Source of the DNA: Kitasatospora phosalacinea
Lineage (GTDB): Bacteria > Actinomycetota > Actinomycetes > Streptomycetales > Streptomycetaceae
Reading direction: 5' to 3'
Assembly: GCF_000717185.1 (NCBI RefSeq)
Contig: NZ_JNYE01000099.1
Coordinates: forward strand, 1-29,457
DNA: 29,457 nt
Made by a program: the position numbers and the translations under genes
Shown here: positions 1 through 7,648 of the stretch, piece after piece
Layout: every line of letters begins with the position of its first letter
Position numbering within the stretch: position 1 is the stretch's first letter
Notes under the pieces: generated by a model
What the model saw: the letters and a program-made list of their open reading frames with translations, nothing else
What the model was told of the DNA's origin: nothing
Database searches by the model: none

Positions 1-139
1 GGCGGTTGGGGGAGGGACGGCAGCGGGGGCGGTTGGGGGAGTGGTGGCAGTGGGGGCAGGGGCGGGAGGTAATCGCCGGGGGCATGGTCCATTGCCCGAT
101 CATCGGACCGTCCCGCCGAGGCGCGGTAGCCGTTCGGGA

Positions 140-1474
140 TCAAACCCCACTGGCCGGTGAACCCTTCTGAACTGCGGCGGAACGTTCGAACGGCGGGTGG
201 TCACCCGTTCGAGGCGCGGGGGTCAGGGCCGCGGCGAGCGCCACCGCGGCGGCGGCGAGCACCGGCCACCCCGTGCCGAGCAGCAGCGCCAGCACCGCCG
301 GGCAGCTCGCGGCGGCGGCCAGGCGCGCGGCGCCGTCCAGCACGCGGACCGCCGCGGCCGTGCAGGCCAGGTAGACGGCGAGGAACAGCGCCGTCGGCAC
401 GGCCACCAGTTGAGCGGTCGTCAGCACGCCCGTCCCGACCAGGGCGAACAGCGGGACGCCGGTCAGGGCGGTGGCCGCCACCACGGCGAGCGAACCGCGG
501 CGCCCGGCGGCCGTGCCGGAGGGGAGCAGGGCGTCCAGCAGGGCGGCGGCGCCCGTCAGGTAGGTGTTGGTCGCGGCGAGGGTGAGCACCACCGCCGCAC
601 CGGCGGCCAGCAGCGGCCCCCGGGAGCCGACCGCGGCGCGCATCAGGTCGGCCAGCGGGACGGAGCCGCCCGCGCCCGGGCCGAGCACGGCCACCGTCGC
701 GGCCGCCAGGCCCAGGCAGAGCAGCGAGGTCACGGCGAAGGCGATCAGCACCACCCGGCGCAGTTGGCGGCGCGGGTCGCGCAGCCGGGTGGTCAGCGAG
801 GCGGCGGCCTCCCAGCCGACGAACGCGAACATCAGCGGCGGTGCCGCCCGCGCGACGCCGCTCCAGCCGTGCGGCAGGAAGGGCGTCCAGTGCGCGGCCC
901 GGGCGGTCGGGGCCGCGCCGAGGACCGCGAACAGCACCAGGCCCACCAGGGCGGAGACCAGCGCCAGTTGGAGCCCCGCCCCGGTCCGCACCCCCAGCAG
1001 CCGGACCGCCAGCACCAGCGCCAGCAGCACCAGCCCCGCCCGGACGGCCGCGCCCCCGTCCGCGCCCACGGCCGCCGCCGCGTAGCTCCCGCCGATCAGG
1101 CAGACCACGGGCGCGCCCGCGACCACCCCCGCCAGGAAGCACCACCCGGCGGCCCGGCCCGCCCGCGCGCCCAACCCCGCGGCCGTGTACCCGGCGACGC
1201 CGCCGGAGGAGCCCAGCCGGGTGCCGAGCGCGCAGAACACCACCGCGATCAGACCGGACAGCCCGAGCAGCGCCAGCCACGCCAGCAGCGAGGCCGGCCC
1301 CGCCGCGCGCGCCGCCAGCCCCGGGAGCAGCAGCAGACTGGGGCCGAGCAGCGCGCCGACGTACAGCGCGGACGCCCCGGCGGTGGAGAGGAAGGCGGGC
1401 GACGGGGAGCGGGGGCCGGGACGGGGACGGGGACGGTGGGGGTGGGGGCGGGGTGCTGACGTGGTGTCGGTCAT
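140..1474 (-). CDS. APC-superfamily amino-acid transporter, YjeH-like
   Basis: A 444-residue integral membrane protein with about 11-12 hydrophobic helices and a Pro/Arg/His-rich cytoplasmic N-terminus (residues 8-26). The first helix region (GALLGPSLLLLPGLAARAAG), the following LGTRLGSSGGVAGY and the GWCFLAGVVAGAP segment resemble the start of E. coli YjeH, an exporter of methionine and branched-chain amino acids. An export role is therefore inferred; the substrate is unknown. The open frame continues upstream to 2113, but that stretch lacks coding character and overlaps the divergent regulator. I chose the ATG at 1474, where AGGA lies 8 bases ahead. The divergent Lrp/AsnC gene and the palindrome array between them suggest amino-acid-responsive control. 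The alternative is an importer of the same superfamily. Confidence 0.85.
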   Translation of the reverse strand: MTDTTSAPRPHPHRPRPRPGPRSPSPAFLSTAGASALYVGALLGPSLLLLPGLAARAAGPASLLAWLALLGLSGLIAVVFCALGTRLGSSGGVAGYTAAGLGARAGRAAGWCFLAGVVAGAPVVCLIGGSYAAAAVGADGGAAVRAGLVLLALVLAVRLLGVRTGAGLQLALVSALVGLVLFAVLGAAPTARAAHWTPFLPHGWSGVARAAPPLMFAFVGWEAAASLTTRLRDPRRQLRRVVLIAFAVTSLLCLGLAAATVAVLGPGAGGSVPLADLMRAAVGSRGPLLAAGAAVVLTLAATNTYLTGAAALLDALLPSGTAAGRRGSLAVVAATALTGVPLFALVGTGVLTTAQLVAVPTALFLAVYLACTAAAVRVLDGAARLAAAASCPAVLALLLGTGWPVLAAAAVALAAALTPAPRTGDHPPFERSAAVQKGSPASGV

Positions 1475-1537
1475 GCCCCGATCCTGGCCCGGACCGCGCG
1501 GCACCCGATGGCGAAATCCGCTCCGCGGCGGGGGCCC

Positions 1538-1702
1538 GGCGGCAGATCCTGCCGCCGGACGGCGGGTCGGCGGCAGGTCGTGCCGCGGGGCGGGAGCGGG
1601 AGGGGACGAGGGCCGGGGCGGGCGGCAGATTCCGTCGGGGGTACGCGGGTCGGCGTGGCGGATCCTGCCGCGGTGGCAGCGGGCGGCGGCACGCCGTGCC
1701 GG
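1538..1702. promoter_or_regulatory. Array of five phased palindromic boxes, probable Lrp/AsnC operators
   Basis: Five copies of a GCGGCA-N5-TGCCGC type box lie between the divergent transporter and regulator genes. They start at 1539, 1570, 1622, 1655 and 1686. Boxes 1 and 2 have perfect arms, box 5 has one mismatch, box 4 has a perfect right arm, and box 3 is weak on its right side. Start-to-start distances are 31, 52, 33 and 31 bp, close to whole turns of B-DNA (3, 5, 3, 3), as expected when an Lrp-type octamer wraps DNA. The sites are seen; the link to the neighbouring regulator is inference. Confidence 0.65.
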
Positions 1703-1754
1703 GGAACGGCCTGATCGGCGACGATTCCGCCACCGCACCGCTAGGGTGCACGGC

Positions 1755-2249
1755 ATGTCGATCCCCCAGTACGACCGCATCGACCGCGCCATCCTGGCCC
1801 ACCTCCAGCGGCACGGCCGGACCGCCAACGTCGACCTCGCCGAGGCCGTCCGGCTCTCGCCCTCCTCCGCGCTGCGGCGGACCAAGGCCCTGGAGGCGGA
1901 CGGGGTGATCGCCGGGTACCGGGCCGAACTCGACCGCGACCGGGTCGGGTTGGGGCTGACGGTGTTCGTCGCGCTCCGGGTCGAGCAGCACTCGCGGGAG
2001 ACCTCGCGGCACATCGAGGAGTCGCTGTGCGCGATCCCCGCGGTGGTCGCCTGCCACGTGGTCTCCGGCGAGGCCGACTTCCTGGTGGAGATCGCCGTAC
2101 CGGACCTGGCCACCTACGAGCAGGTGCTGCTGGACGAGATCCTCGCCGTCGGCCCCGTCCGCGACGCCCGCTCCACCTTCGCCATCCGCACCGTCCGCTC
2201 CCGCGGCCCCCTCCCGCTCGACCACTGGCCGCCCCGCCCCGGCCGGTAG
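1755..2249 (+). CDS. Lrp/AsnC-family transcriptional regulator
   Basis: A 164-residue protein of typical family length. Residues 4-50 form the N-terminal winged helix-turn-helix (DRIDRAILAHLQRHGR, then LAEAVRLSPSSALRRTKALE and DGVIAGY). The C-terminal part is the RAM effector-binding alpha/beta domain (VFVALRVEQHS, and VVACHVVSGEADFLVEIAVPD with the conserved G-x-x-D-F/Y core). The family binds amino acids or related small molecules and acts as dimers to octamers. The gene is divergent from a YjeH-like transporter, so it probably controls that gene and itself through the five boxes at 1538-1702. A TAGGGT element ends seven bases before the ATG, so the mRNA may be leaderless; alternatively AGGG acts as a weak ribosome-binding site. 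Family assignment is secure; the ligand is unknown. Confidence 0.92.
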   Translation: MSIPQYDRIDRAILAHLQRHGRTANVDLAEAVRLSPSSALRRTKALEADGVIAGYRAELDRDRVGLGLTVFVALRVEQHSRETSRHIEESLCAIPAVVACHVVSGEADFLVEIAVPDLATYEQVLLDEILAVGPVRDARSTFAIRTVRSRGPLPLDHWPPRPGR

Positions 2250-2325
2250 CCGGACCCGGCCGGGCCGACTCGCGCACGCGGGTGGCGGGGTCGGCCCGCC
2301 GGTCGTTCCGGAGCGGCCCACTCGT

Positions 2326-2372
2326 GGCGCCGCTCCACCGGCGACTGACCGCAGTGCCGGTGGAGCGGTGCC
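2326..2372. terminator. Bidirectional terminator hairpin
   Basis: A perfect 13-bp stem (2330-2342 with 2356-2368) and a 13-base loop, extended by three more pairs outside a G-T position. It lies between the convergent ends of the Lrp/AsnC gene (2249) and the mannanase gene (2387). There is no T-run, as is usual in this GC-rich group. Confidence 0.75.
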
Positions 2373-2386
2373 GGAGGGGGACGGGA

Positions 2387-4441
2387 TCAGCTTGCGGTGC
2401 AGGTGACCGTCGGGACGGTGTTGGCGCCGGTGCGGGTGCCCTGGAAGCCGAAGGAGGTGCTGCCCCCCGCGGCGACGGAGCCGTTGTAGCCCGCGTTGAC
2501 GGCGGAGACCGACGCCCCGGTCTGGGTGACCGTGGCGTTCCAGGCGTTGGTGACCTTCTGGTCACCGGCGTAGGTCCAGGTGACCTTCCAGGAGGTGACG
2601 GCGGAGCTGCCGGCCTTGACGGTGACGGCGGCGGTGAAGCCGCTGCCCCAGCCGCTGGTGGTGGTGTAGGTCGCGGTGCACCCCTTGTCGCCCGGGCCGG
2701 TGGTGCCGGTGGTGGTGACGGTGACCGGGGCGGACGCGGCGGAGGTGTTCCCGGCGGCGTCACGGGCCTTGACGGTGTAGGTGTAGGCGGTCCCGGCGGT
2801 CAGTCCGGTGTCCGTGTACGAGGTGCCGGTGACACCGGCGACCTTGCTGCCCCCGCGGTAGACGTCGTAGCCGGTGACCCCGGTGTCGTCGGTGGAGGCG
2901 GTCCAGGACAGCGCCGCAGCGGAGGCCGTCGCGGTGCCCGTCAGGCCGGTCGGCGCGGTCGGCGCCGTCGTGTCGCCACCCGTGCCCCCGCCGGTGTGCT
3001 TGAAGTCGCCGAGTTCGTCGAGGGTGACGACGTACGGGTCGTCGTACACCCGCTTGAGGAAGTCCAGGGAGTTGCTGCTGGTGTCCTGCTCGAAGCCGGC
3101 CCAGGCCACGAAGTACGACCAGTCGGCCCGGTAGGCGCGCAGCAGGTCGGGGTCCGGGACGGTGCCGACCTCCGACAGGGCGGCGACCTTGGTGTCGCCG
3201 GTCAGTGCCAGCTCGCGGTCGTAGGTGAGGGCCACCGGGCCGTGGTCGCCGGCCGTGGGGTAGGAGTCGGCGCTGACCACGTCGACCACGTCGTCACCGG
3301 GGTACCAGGCCGGGTCCACGGAGTTCCACTGCCAGATCAGGTTGTGGATGCCGTCGACCTCGGTGAGCCGGTCGTGCACCAGCCGGTAGAGGGCCTTGGC
3401 CGACTCCGGCCCCTTGGCGCCCCACCAGAACCATCCGCCCTCGGCCTCGTGCAGCGGACGCCAGATGACCGGCACGCCCGCGTCCTGCAGCCGCTTGAGC
3501 TGGACGGAGATGGCGTCGATGTCGCGCAGCAGCAGCTTGTAGTCCTCCGAGGTCGGGTCGGCCAGCGCCGCCTGGACGTCGAAGGTGGTGGAGTCGGTGT
3601 AGAAGCCGCGCCACCACTCCTTGCCGGGCTGGTCGATCAGCCCGCTGGGGGCGTTCCAGTGCCAGCAGAAGGCGACGATGCCGCCGCGCTTGTCCCAGGC
3701 GATGGCGTTGTCGGTGTCCTGGCCGGTGGTGCCGCGCTCCACCCGGCTGGGGGTGTAGTCCATCATGTCCAGGCCCTCGACGGCCGGGGCCTTGCCGACG
3801 TTGGCCTCGATCCACTGCTCGTGGGCGGCGTCCTGCTGGCCGCTGAGGATGTTCTTGCCGTAGTTCGCCGTCAGGTACTTCATCAGCGACTTGGCCTCGG
3901 GCGTGGCCTGGGGGTCGGTCAGTTCGCCGGTGACGGCGTGGGGCGGGCGGGCCGGGGCCGGGGTGAGGGAGACCGAGTCGATCAGGTACCACCCCCAGTC
4001 GTTGCTGATCGTCACGGTGTTGGTGCCGGCCTTCAGGAGCACGTTGCCGGCCGCGGCGTCCGTCCAGGCGGTGGTGGCGGGGAGCGAGACTTCCCCCACC
4101 CCGCTGCCGTTGACCAGCAGGTTGGCCTTCTTGTCGCCGTACGGTCCGGCGTAGCGGACCGACAGGCTGTAGAGGCCGCCGGGGCTGTCGGGCACGGTGA
4201 CCGTCAGGCTGTCGCTCGCCTGGTCGAAGCCCTCGACGTAGCCGGTGCCCTGGAAGCCCGTGACCGACGTTCCGGCGGTCACGCCGTTCAGCGTGCCGTC
4301 CTCGGCCTGGTAGACCCGGGTCGAACCGGCGTCGGCCGCCTGGGCGGCGCCCGGTTGCAGGACCGCCGCCGCCGGGAGGGCGAGTGCGGCCGACAGCGTC
4401 AGGCCGAGCAGCCTGCTTCTGAACCGTGTGCGGGGGGACAA
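2387..4441 (-). CDS. Secreted beta-mannanase: CBM35-GH26-Fn3-CBM2
   Basis: Endo-1,4-beta-mannosidase of 684 residues, predicted to cut mannan or glucomannan outside the cell. A Sec signal peptide (cleavage after AAQA, about residue 36) is followed by a CBM35-like carbohydrate-binding module (about 41-161), a GH26 catalytic domain (about 175-480), a fibronectin type III domain (about 493-578) and a C-terminal CBM2 cellulose-binding module (about 586-684, Cys588 and Cys681). The expected acid/base Glu332 lies in RPLHEAEGGWFWWG and the nucleophile Glu424 in AALSEVG. The start is TTG at 4441, because AGGAGG (4447-4452) lies five bases ahead of it; longer readings would run through the operator. 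The operator at 4489-4502 suggests control by a CebR-like sugar regulator. Assignment to mannan is strong; activity on other beta-1,4 glycans is possible. Confidence 0.9.
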   Translation of the reverse strand: MSPRTRFRSRLLGLTLSAALALPAAAVLQPGAAQAADAGSTRVYQAEDGTLNGVTAGTSVTGFQGTGYVEGFDQASDSLTVTVPDSPGGLYSLSVRYAGPYGDKKANLLVNGSGVGEVSLPATTAWTDAAAGNVLLKAGTNTVTISNDWGWYLIDSVSLTPAPARPPHAVTGELTDPQATPEAKSLMKYLTANYGKNILSGQQDAAHEQWIEANVGKAPAVEGLDMMDYTPSRVERGTTGQDTDNAIAWDKRGGIVAFCWHWNAPSGLIDQPGKEWWRGFYTDSTTFDVQAALADPTSEDYKLLLRDIDAISVQLKRLQDAGVPVIWRPLHEAEGGWFWWGAKGPESAKALYRLVHDRLTEVDGIHNLIWQWNSVDPAWYPGDDVVDVVSADSYPTAGDHGPVALTYDRELALTGDTKVAALSEVGTVPDPDLLRAYRADWSYFVAWAGFEQDTSSNSLDFLKRVYDDPYVVTLDELGDFKHTGGGTGGDTTAPTAPTGLTGTATASAAALSWTASTDDTGVTGYDVYRGGSKVAGVTGTSYTDTGLTAGTAYTYTVKARDAAGNTSAASAPVTVTTTGTTGPGDKGCTATYTTTSGWGSGFTAAVTVKAGSSAVTSWKVTWTYAGDQKVTNAWNATVTQTGASVSAVNAGYNGSVAAGGSTSFGFQGTRTGANTVPTVTCTAS

Positions 4442-4488
4442 GAGGGCCTCCTCGTTCCATGGGGGCACAGTGACCTGGGCCAACTGTG

Positions 4489-4502
4489 TGGGAGCGCTCC
4501 CA
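4489..4502. promoter_or_regulatory. CebR-type LacI-family operator
   Basis: TGGGAGCGCTCCCA is a perfect 14-bp palindrome identical to the known actinomycete CebR cello-oligosaccharide repressor consensus. It lies 47 bases upstream of the mannanase start codon and touches the predicted -10 region. Repression until plant oligosaccharides appear is the expected logic. The regulator gene is not in this window. Confidence 0.88.
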
Positions 4503-4530
4503 AGGAAGCGTGGGGCGACCTGCGTGTCAA
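4502..4530 (-). promoter_or_regulatory. Predicted mannanase promoter
   Basis: On the minus strand, TTGACA (4525-4530) is followed after 17 bp by a weak TTCCTT (4502-4507). The -10 element abuts the CebR-type operator, so a bound repressor would block polymerase. The -35 hexamer is perfect; the -10 is poor. Confidence 0.5.
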
Positions 4531-4672
4531 GGCGTCGCGGGCCCGGGCGCCCCCACCTGCTCCGTATCAAGTAACTTGCAGCACTCCGGATCGGGGGCTC
4601 CGCTGCCGAGCACCCCCCGCCCGGTCGGTATCCGGGGCGGCGGGGCGGCGGGCGGCGGGGTGGAAGATCGGC

Positions 4673-4704
4673 GGGTCAGCGGGTCAGCGGGTCAGCAGGT
4701 CAGG
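4673..4704. repeat. Tandem 8-bp repeat containing a stop codon
   Basis: Three exact copies of GGGTCAGC (4673, 4681, 4689) and a fourth degenerate unit (4697-4704). The minus-strand stop codon of the neighbouring hypothetical gene (4700-4702) lies in the last unit. Because eight is not a multiple of three, TGA recurs in different frames on the minus strand. Confidence 0.7.
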
Positions 4705-5314
4705 AGACGAAGCCGACCACGCCGAGGCCGGGGTGCTCCGCCGTCCGGCGCAGCCAGCCGCGGACGTCGGCGACCGCCTTCGCCACGTCGTACTCCAACT
4801 CCGGTGCAGCGCCGTCCCGTTCGGCCCGTTCGAACTCCGCCAGGGCTGCCAGGCACTGCTCGTGCGTCCACTCCCCGCAGCCCGGGAAATCCAGGCTGCG
4901 GGGCACCCCGGCGGGCAGGCCGCTCCTGTAGCCGAACTTCGCCACCGACACCGCGGCCACCCCCAGTGCGGCCAGGCCCTCGTCGACGGCGCTCAACCAG
5001 GCGCCCCGGAACGGGGAGAAGCTCGAGTTGTCGAGGAACTCGCCGCGCAGCGAGCACAGGCGCTGGTAGGCGTAGCCGTACTGGAAGGCGTGGTCGCGGT
5101 CCGCCGAGTAGGGGCCGCCGTGGACCAGGGCCCGCAGTGCCTCGGCGGCCCGCGGCGCGCCGTTCTCGATCTCGCAGGAGAACCAGTCGTCCGCCGAGGC
5201 GAGCTCGTCGCGGAGGCGGTCGGCGGCGAGCCGCAGCGGCCGCTCGTCGCCGGAACCGACCAGGCCGCGGGCGGCGGCGGGATCGAGCAGGAAGACGTTC
5301 AGGGAGGAGCTCAT
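4700..5314 (-). CDS. Conserved hypothetical protein (DUF7691-like)
   Basis: A soluble 204-residue protein without signal peptide or membrane helix. It begins MSSSLNVFLLDPAAARGLVG and contains the segments CEIENGAPRAAEALRALVHGG, YGYAYQRLCSLRG and DFPGCGEWTHEQC. This pattern recalls a family of streptomycete proteins of unknown function, which I believe is DUF7691; the name is from memory and should be checked. The ATG at 5314 has an AGGG eight bases ahead. The gene stands alone between the mannanase and exonuclease genes, with no sign of coupling. I cannot assign a biochemical role. Confidence 0.75.
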   Translation of the reverse strand: MSSSLNVFLLDPAAARGLVGSGDERPLRLAADRLRDELASADDWFSCEIENGAPRAAEALRALVHGGPYSADRDHAFQYGYAYQRLCSLRGEFLDNSSFSPFRGAWLSAVDEGLAALGVAAVSVAKFGYRSGLPAGVPRSLDFPGCGEWTHEQCLAALAEFERAERDGAAPELEYDVAKAVADVRGWLRRTAEHPGLGVVGFVS

Positions 5315-5389
5315 GCGGCCAACCCTAGGGTCGGGGGCCGACAGCCGGTCGGGCGGGGGGCAACGCGGCTCGGGCCGATGCGGCTCGGG

Positions 5390-5956
5390 TCAATGTGCCT
5401 GGGGCGGGGGCCAGTTGCCCGTCCGGGCCAGGGTCAGGACGAGGGCGGCGATGTTCCAGGCGTCGTCCGCGCCGCTGTGGTGGCGGCCCTCCAGGGGGAG
5501 CCCGGCGAGTTCGAGGGCGCGGGCCATGCCGGGGCGCTTGCGCAGGGCGCGGGCCTCGGTGAAGGCGGCCTTGGCGTTGGTGTGGTGACGGCCGAACGGG
5601 TAGGCGGTGCCGGTCGCCCGGCACTGGCGGGTGAACTGCAGGCGGTCGTAGTCGCCCCAGCTCGCCCACGGGCGGTGCCCCGCCCGGTGCTCGGCGGCCA
5701 GCAGGCGGCAGGCCTCGGCGAAGGACAGGCCGGTGGCCACCTCGGACTGCGTCAGTCCGGTCAGTTCGGTGCAGAAGGCGCTGACCGTCGAACGCTGCGG
5801 GCGGACCAGGACCCGGTGCCGACCGACCCGTCGGAGGGAGGACAGGTCGACCACCGTCAGCCCGATCTCGATGATCTCGCTGACCTGACCGGGCGGCGGC
5901 TGCCCGTCCCAGCAGGTGGCCTCGACGTCCACCACGTTCAACAGGTCCGGTTCCAT
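5390..5956 (-). CDS. DEDDh-type 3'-5' exonuclease
   Basis: A 188-residue single-domain exonuclease of the RNase T/DnaQ fold, closest in pattern to the KapD/ERI-1 group (its VDVEATCWDG start is typical). All five metal-binding or catalytic positions can be seen: Asp10 and Glu12, Asp102 (WGDYDR), His160 and Asp165 (GRHHSGADDAWN). The family removes nucleotides from 3' ends of RNA or DNA; which substrate is used here is unknown. I chose the ATG at 5956 because it precedes the first strand of the fold by only a few residues. A TTG at 5992 would add 12 residues but has no ribosome-binding site. Neither start has a strong Shine-Dalgarno. Confidence 0.85.
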   Translation of the reverse strand: MEPDLLNVVDVEATCWDGQPPPGQVSEIIEIGLTVVDLSSLRRVGRHRVLVRPQRSTVSAFCTELTGLTQSEVATGLSFAEACRLLAAEHRAGHRPWASWGDYDRLQFTRQCRATGTAYPFGRHHTNAKAAFTEARALRKRPGMARALELAGLPLEGRHHSGADDAWNIAALVLTLARTGNWPPPQAH

Positions 5957-6137
5957 GGCGGGATGATGCGCACCGCCCGCCGCCCCGGTCAACCGGATAT
6001 CCCGGGGAGGGCGGGAGCGGGAGCGGCGGCGGGAGCGTAGCAGGCCGGGGCCGGACGGGCGGCGGCCCGGGGCGGGGGTTCACCCGGGGGAGGGGGCGGG
6101 GCTGGAAGGCGCGCGCGGGGCCGGGGAGGGTAGGGGC

Positions 6138-6401
6138 ATGGAGACGGGACACGGGCCGCACGCCTTCGCCGACTCGGTGGTGCTGGCGGCGATCGCCCTG
6201 GTACGGGCCGGGGGCGGCGGGTCGGAGACGGCACTGCTGGACGAGTTCGTGGAGCGCCACGGCGTCGGCGCCTGCCGACCACTGGCGGTCGCGCTGGCGG
6301 AACTGGTCGCGCGGCAGGCCGCCGGGCGGGAGGTGCTGGCGGAGTGCCTGGAGGAGTGGGAGTTCGCGGTGCTGACCGGGACGTACTGGCAGCAGCCGTA
6401 G
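6138..6401 (+). CDS. Small hypothetical protein
   Basis: An 87-residue acidic, mostly helical protein (METGHGPHAFADSVVLAAIA at the start, WEFAVLTGTYWQQP at the end) that I do not recognise. Strong GC at third positions and a GGAGGG box seven bases before the ATG support it as a real gene. It has no signal peptide; one hydrophobic helix near residues 11-24 is too polar at its edges to be a clear membrane segment. Confidence 0.6.
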   Translation: METGHGPHAFADSVVLAAIALVRAGGGGSETALLDEFVERHGVGACRPLAVALAELVARQAAGREVLAECLEEWEFAVLTGTYWQQP

Positions 6402-6521
6402 CGGCGCCCGCCGCCCGCTGCGCAGGCACCCCCGGCACCCGGCCCGGCAAGGGCGCACACCCGTGCCGGGCCTGGGCCGACATCCTCAACAACGGCTGAA
6501 CCACGCCGTACACCAGGGGAG

Positions 6522-6896
6522 TTGAGCAGCAGCGGGCGGCTGGGGCGGCTCGTGGAGTCGACGGACAGCGGGGTCAACGGCGGCATCCACCTCGGGGCCT
6601 CGACACCCGGGTCGGCAGATGACACGCATGAGGTGGACAAGACCGCCCACCGGCTGTTCGCGAACGCCGCGGAGGCGGCGGGAGAGCCCGTGCTGGTCAG
6701 CCCGCCCGGCAATTCCGTGCACCACAGGTTCGCCGCCCAGGAGGGAATCGACGAGTAGGGGTGGAGGAGGCTGAAGGACCTCCTGCTCGAACTGGAGGAA
6801 CTGAAGGAACTGAAGGAGCTGAGGCCGGAGTTCGACCTGTTCGCCCCGCTGCCCGTCAGGGACGCCTGCAACGGCGCCCTGGAGGGTCGGCGGCAC
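6522..6896 (+). pseudogene. Amber-interrupted gene remnant
   Basis: The frame starting near 6522 has strong third-position GC and protein-like composition on both sides of an in-frame TAG (6756-6758). Upstream it reads through HRLFANAAEAAGEPVLVSPP; downstream it resumes as a Leu/Glu/Lys-rich coiled coil (LKDLLLELEELKELKELRPE) and FDLFAPLPVRDACNGALEG. No good start codon or ribosome-binding site precedes it, and the signal fades where the next gene's 3' end begins. I read it as a decaying fragment of an unknown gene. The alternative is a short 78-residue gene starting at TTG 6522. Confidence 0.45.
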
Positions 6897-6902
6897 TCTC
6901 CG

Positions 6903-7313
6903 TCACTCCCGTGCCCGGAGCCGGTCGGACGTTCGCACGCCGCCACCGGGCAGTGCACTGATGAAGCAGCCGTTCCGCAGGCCGATGACCCAGCCGGGGG
7001 CGGCGGAAGAAACGGGCACGTCCAGACGCCAGCCGTTGGCGAAGCGCACTCGAAGGCTGCCCGAATCGGCTGCACGGACCTCGGAGACCACCTGATCGAG
7101 CAGTTGCGGCAGTCGGTCGAGATTGGTTCGGGTGGAGGCGTGGACGGGAACGGCTCCGTGGTCCGTCGTCAGCTCGGCGGGGCCGCCGACCTCGATCCGG
7201 CTCGAACCGACGTGGAGTCGCAGGACGTTGCCGACGGTCAGCTCTCCGATGCCGACACCACGCATCGAGCGGACGTCCCAGCCCTCGCCCGTACGGTCGA
7301 TCCCGTTCTCCAT
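6903..7313 (-). CDS. DUF6188-like protein
   Basis: A 136-residue cytoplasmic protein that looks all-beta in its first part (LRLHVGSSRIEVGGPAEL), followed by DSGSLRVRFANGWRLDVPVS and a closing GLRNGCFISALPGGGV. This order, ending in a PGGG motif, resembles the DUF6188 family of actinomycete proteins, often found near polymorphic-toxin and immunity loci. The function is unknown; an immunity-like role is only a guess. The start is ATG at 7313, with a weak ribosome-binding site. Family call moderately sure. Confidence 0.7.
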   Translation of the reverse strand: MENGIDRTGEGWDVRSMRGVGIGELTVGNVLRLHVGSSRIEVGGPAELTTDHGAVPVHASTRTNLDRLPQLLDQVVSEVRAADSGSLRVRFANGWRLDVPVSSAAPGWVIGLRNGCFISALPGGGVRTSDRLRARE

Positions 7314-7513
7314 GCGGCAAGCTTACGGACCCCGGCTGCCACGGAGCCACGAACGGGCGCGGGTCGGCGCGGGGTGCGGGCGGGCTGGGCCGAGCCGGGC
7401 GGCGGGGGAGCCAAGAGGTGATCGGAGGGCGCCCGGCGGAGCGTCAACCAGCCTTTTCCGTCGCGTAGTCGGGTTCTCCGGGCGCACTGCTCCGGACACG
7501 TCCGGTGACGGGC

Positions 7514-7524
7514 GTTCACATCCG
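7514..7524 (+). promoter_or_regulatory. Possible PHO-box half unit
   Basis: GTTCACATCCG matches the first six bases of the streptomycete PHO direct-repeat unit (GTTCACC followed by four variable bases). The flanking 11-mers are weak (GGTGACG before, GTGCAGG after), so a full box is not established. Phosphate control would suit a secreted nuclease. Confidence 0.3.
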
Positions 7525-7556
7525 GTGCAGGATCGCCATACGACGGTAATGCAATC

Positions 7557-7586
7557 TTCACGGCTCGGTATCTACCCGCATAGACA
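7557..7586 (+). promoter_or_regulatory. Predicted promoter of secreted nuclease
   Basis: TTCACG (7557-7562), an 18-bp spacer and TAGACA (7581-7586), about 60 bases before the GTG start of the HNH nuclease gene. Both hexamers are partial matches to the housekeeping sigma consensus. Confidence 0.4.
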
Positions 7587-7648
7587 ACCGGCTGCCAGTC
7601 TGGCCCGGCACCGACACCCGCCCCTCCGCCGAGCCCAGGAGCGTCCCC

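Larger units (their letters stand above)
7314..7648. other. Intergenic region upstream of the nuclease gene
   Basis: No convincing gene. It contains a 14-bp near-perfect palindrome CCGGACACGTCCGG (7492-7505), a possible PhoP-binding unit GTTCACATCCG (7514-7524) and the predicted promoter at 7557-7586. Confidence 0.5.

Noticed and set aside
1..139. Possible regulatory or repeat element at the left end (GGCGGTTGGGGGA repeated at 1 and 30)
   Set aside because: Simple G-rich low-complexity sequence; no gene or convincing hairpin.
201..2321. Very long minus-strand frames over the transporter and regulator genes (up to 706 codons)
   Set aside because: They are GC-rich shadow frames: Arg/Gly/Pro-rich composition, no motif, overlapping well-supported genes.
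2027..6040. A 1337-codon plus-strand frame
   Set aside because: It is antisense to the mannanase, hypothetical and exonuclease genes, which have clear domains; the translation is low-complexity Gly/Val/Arg.
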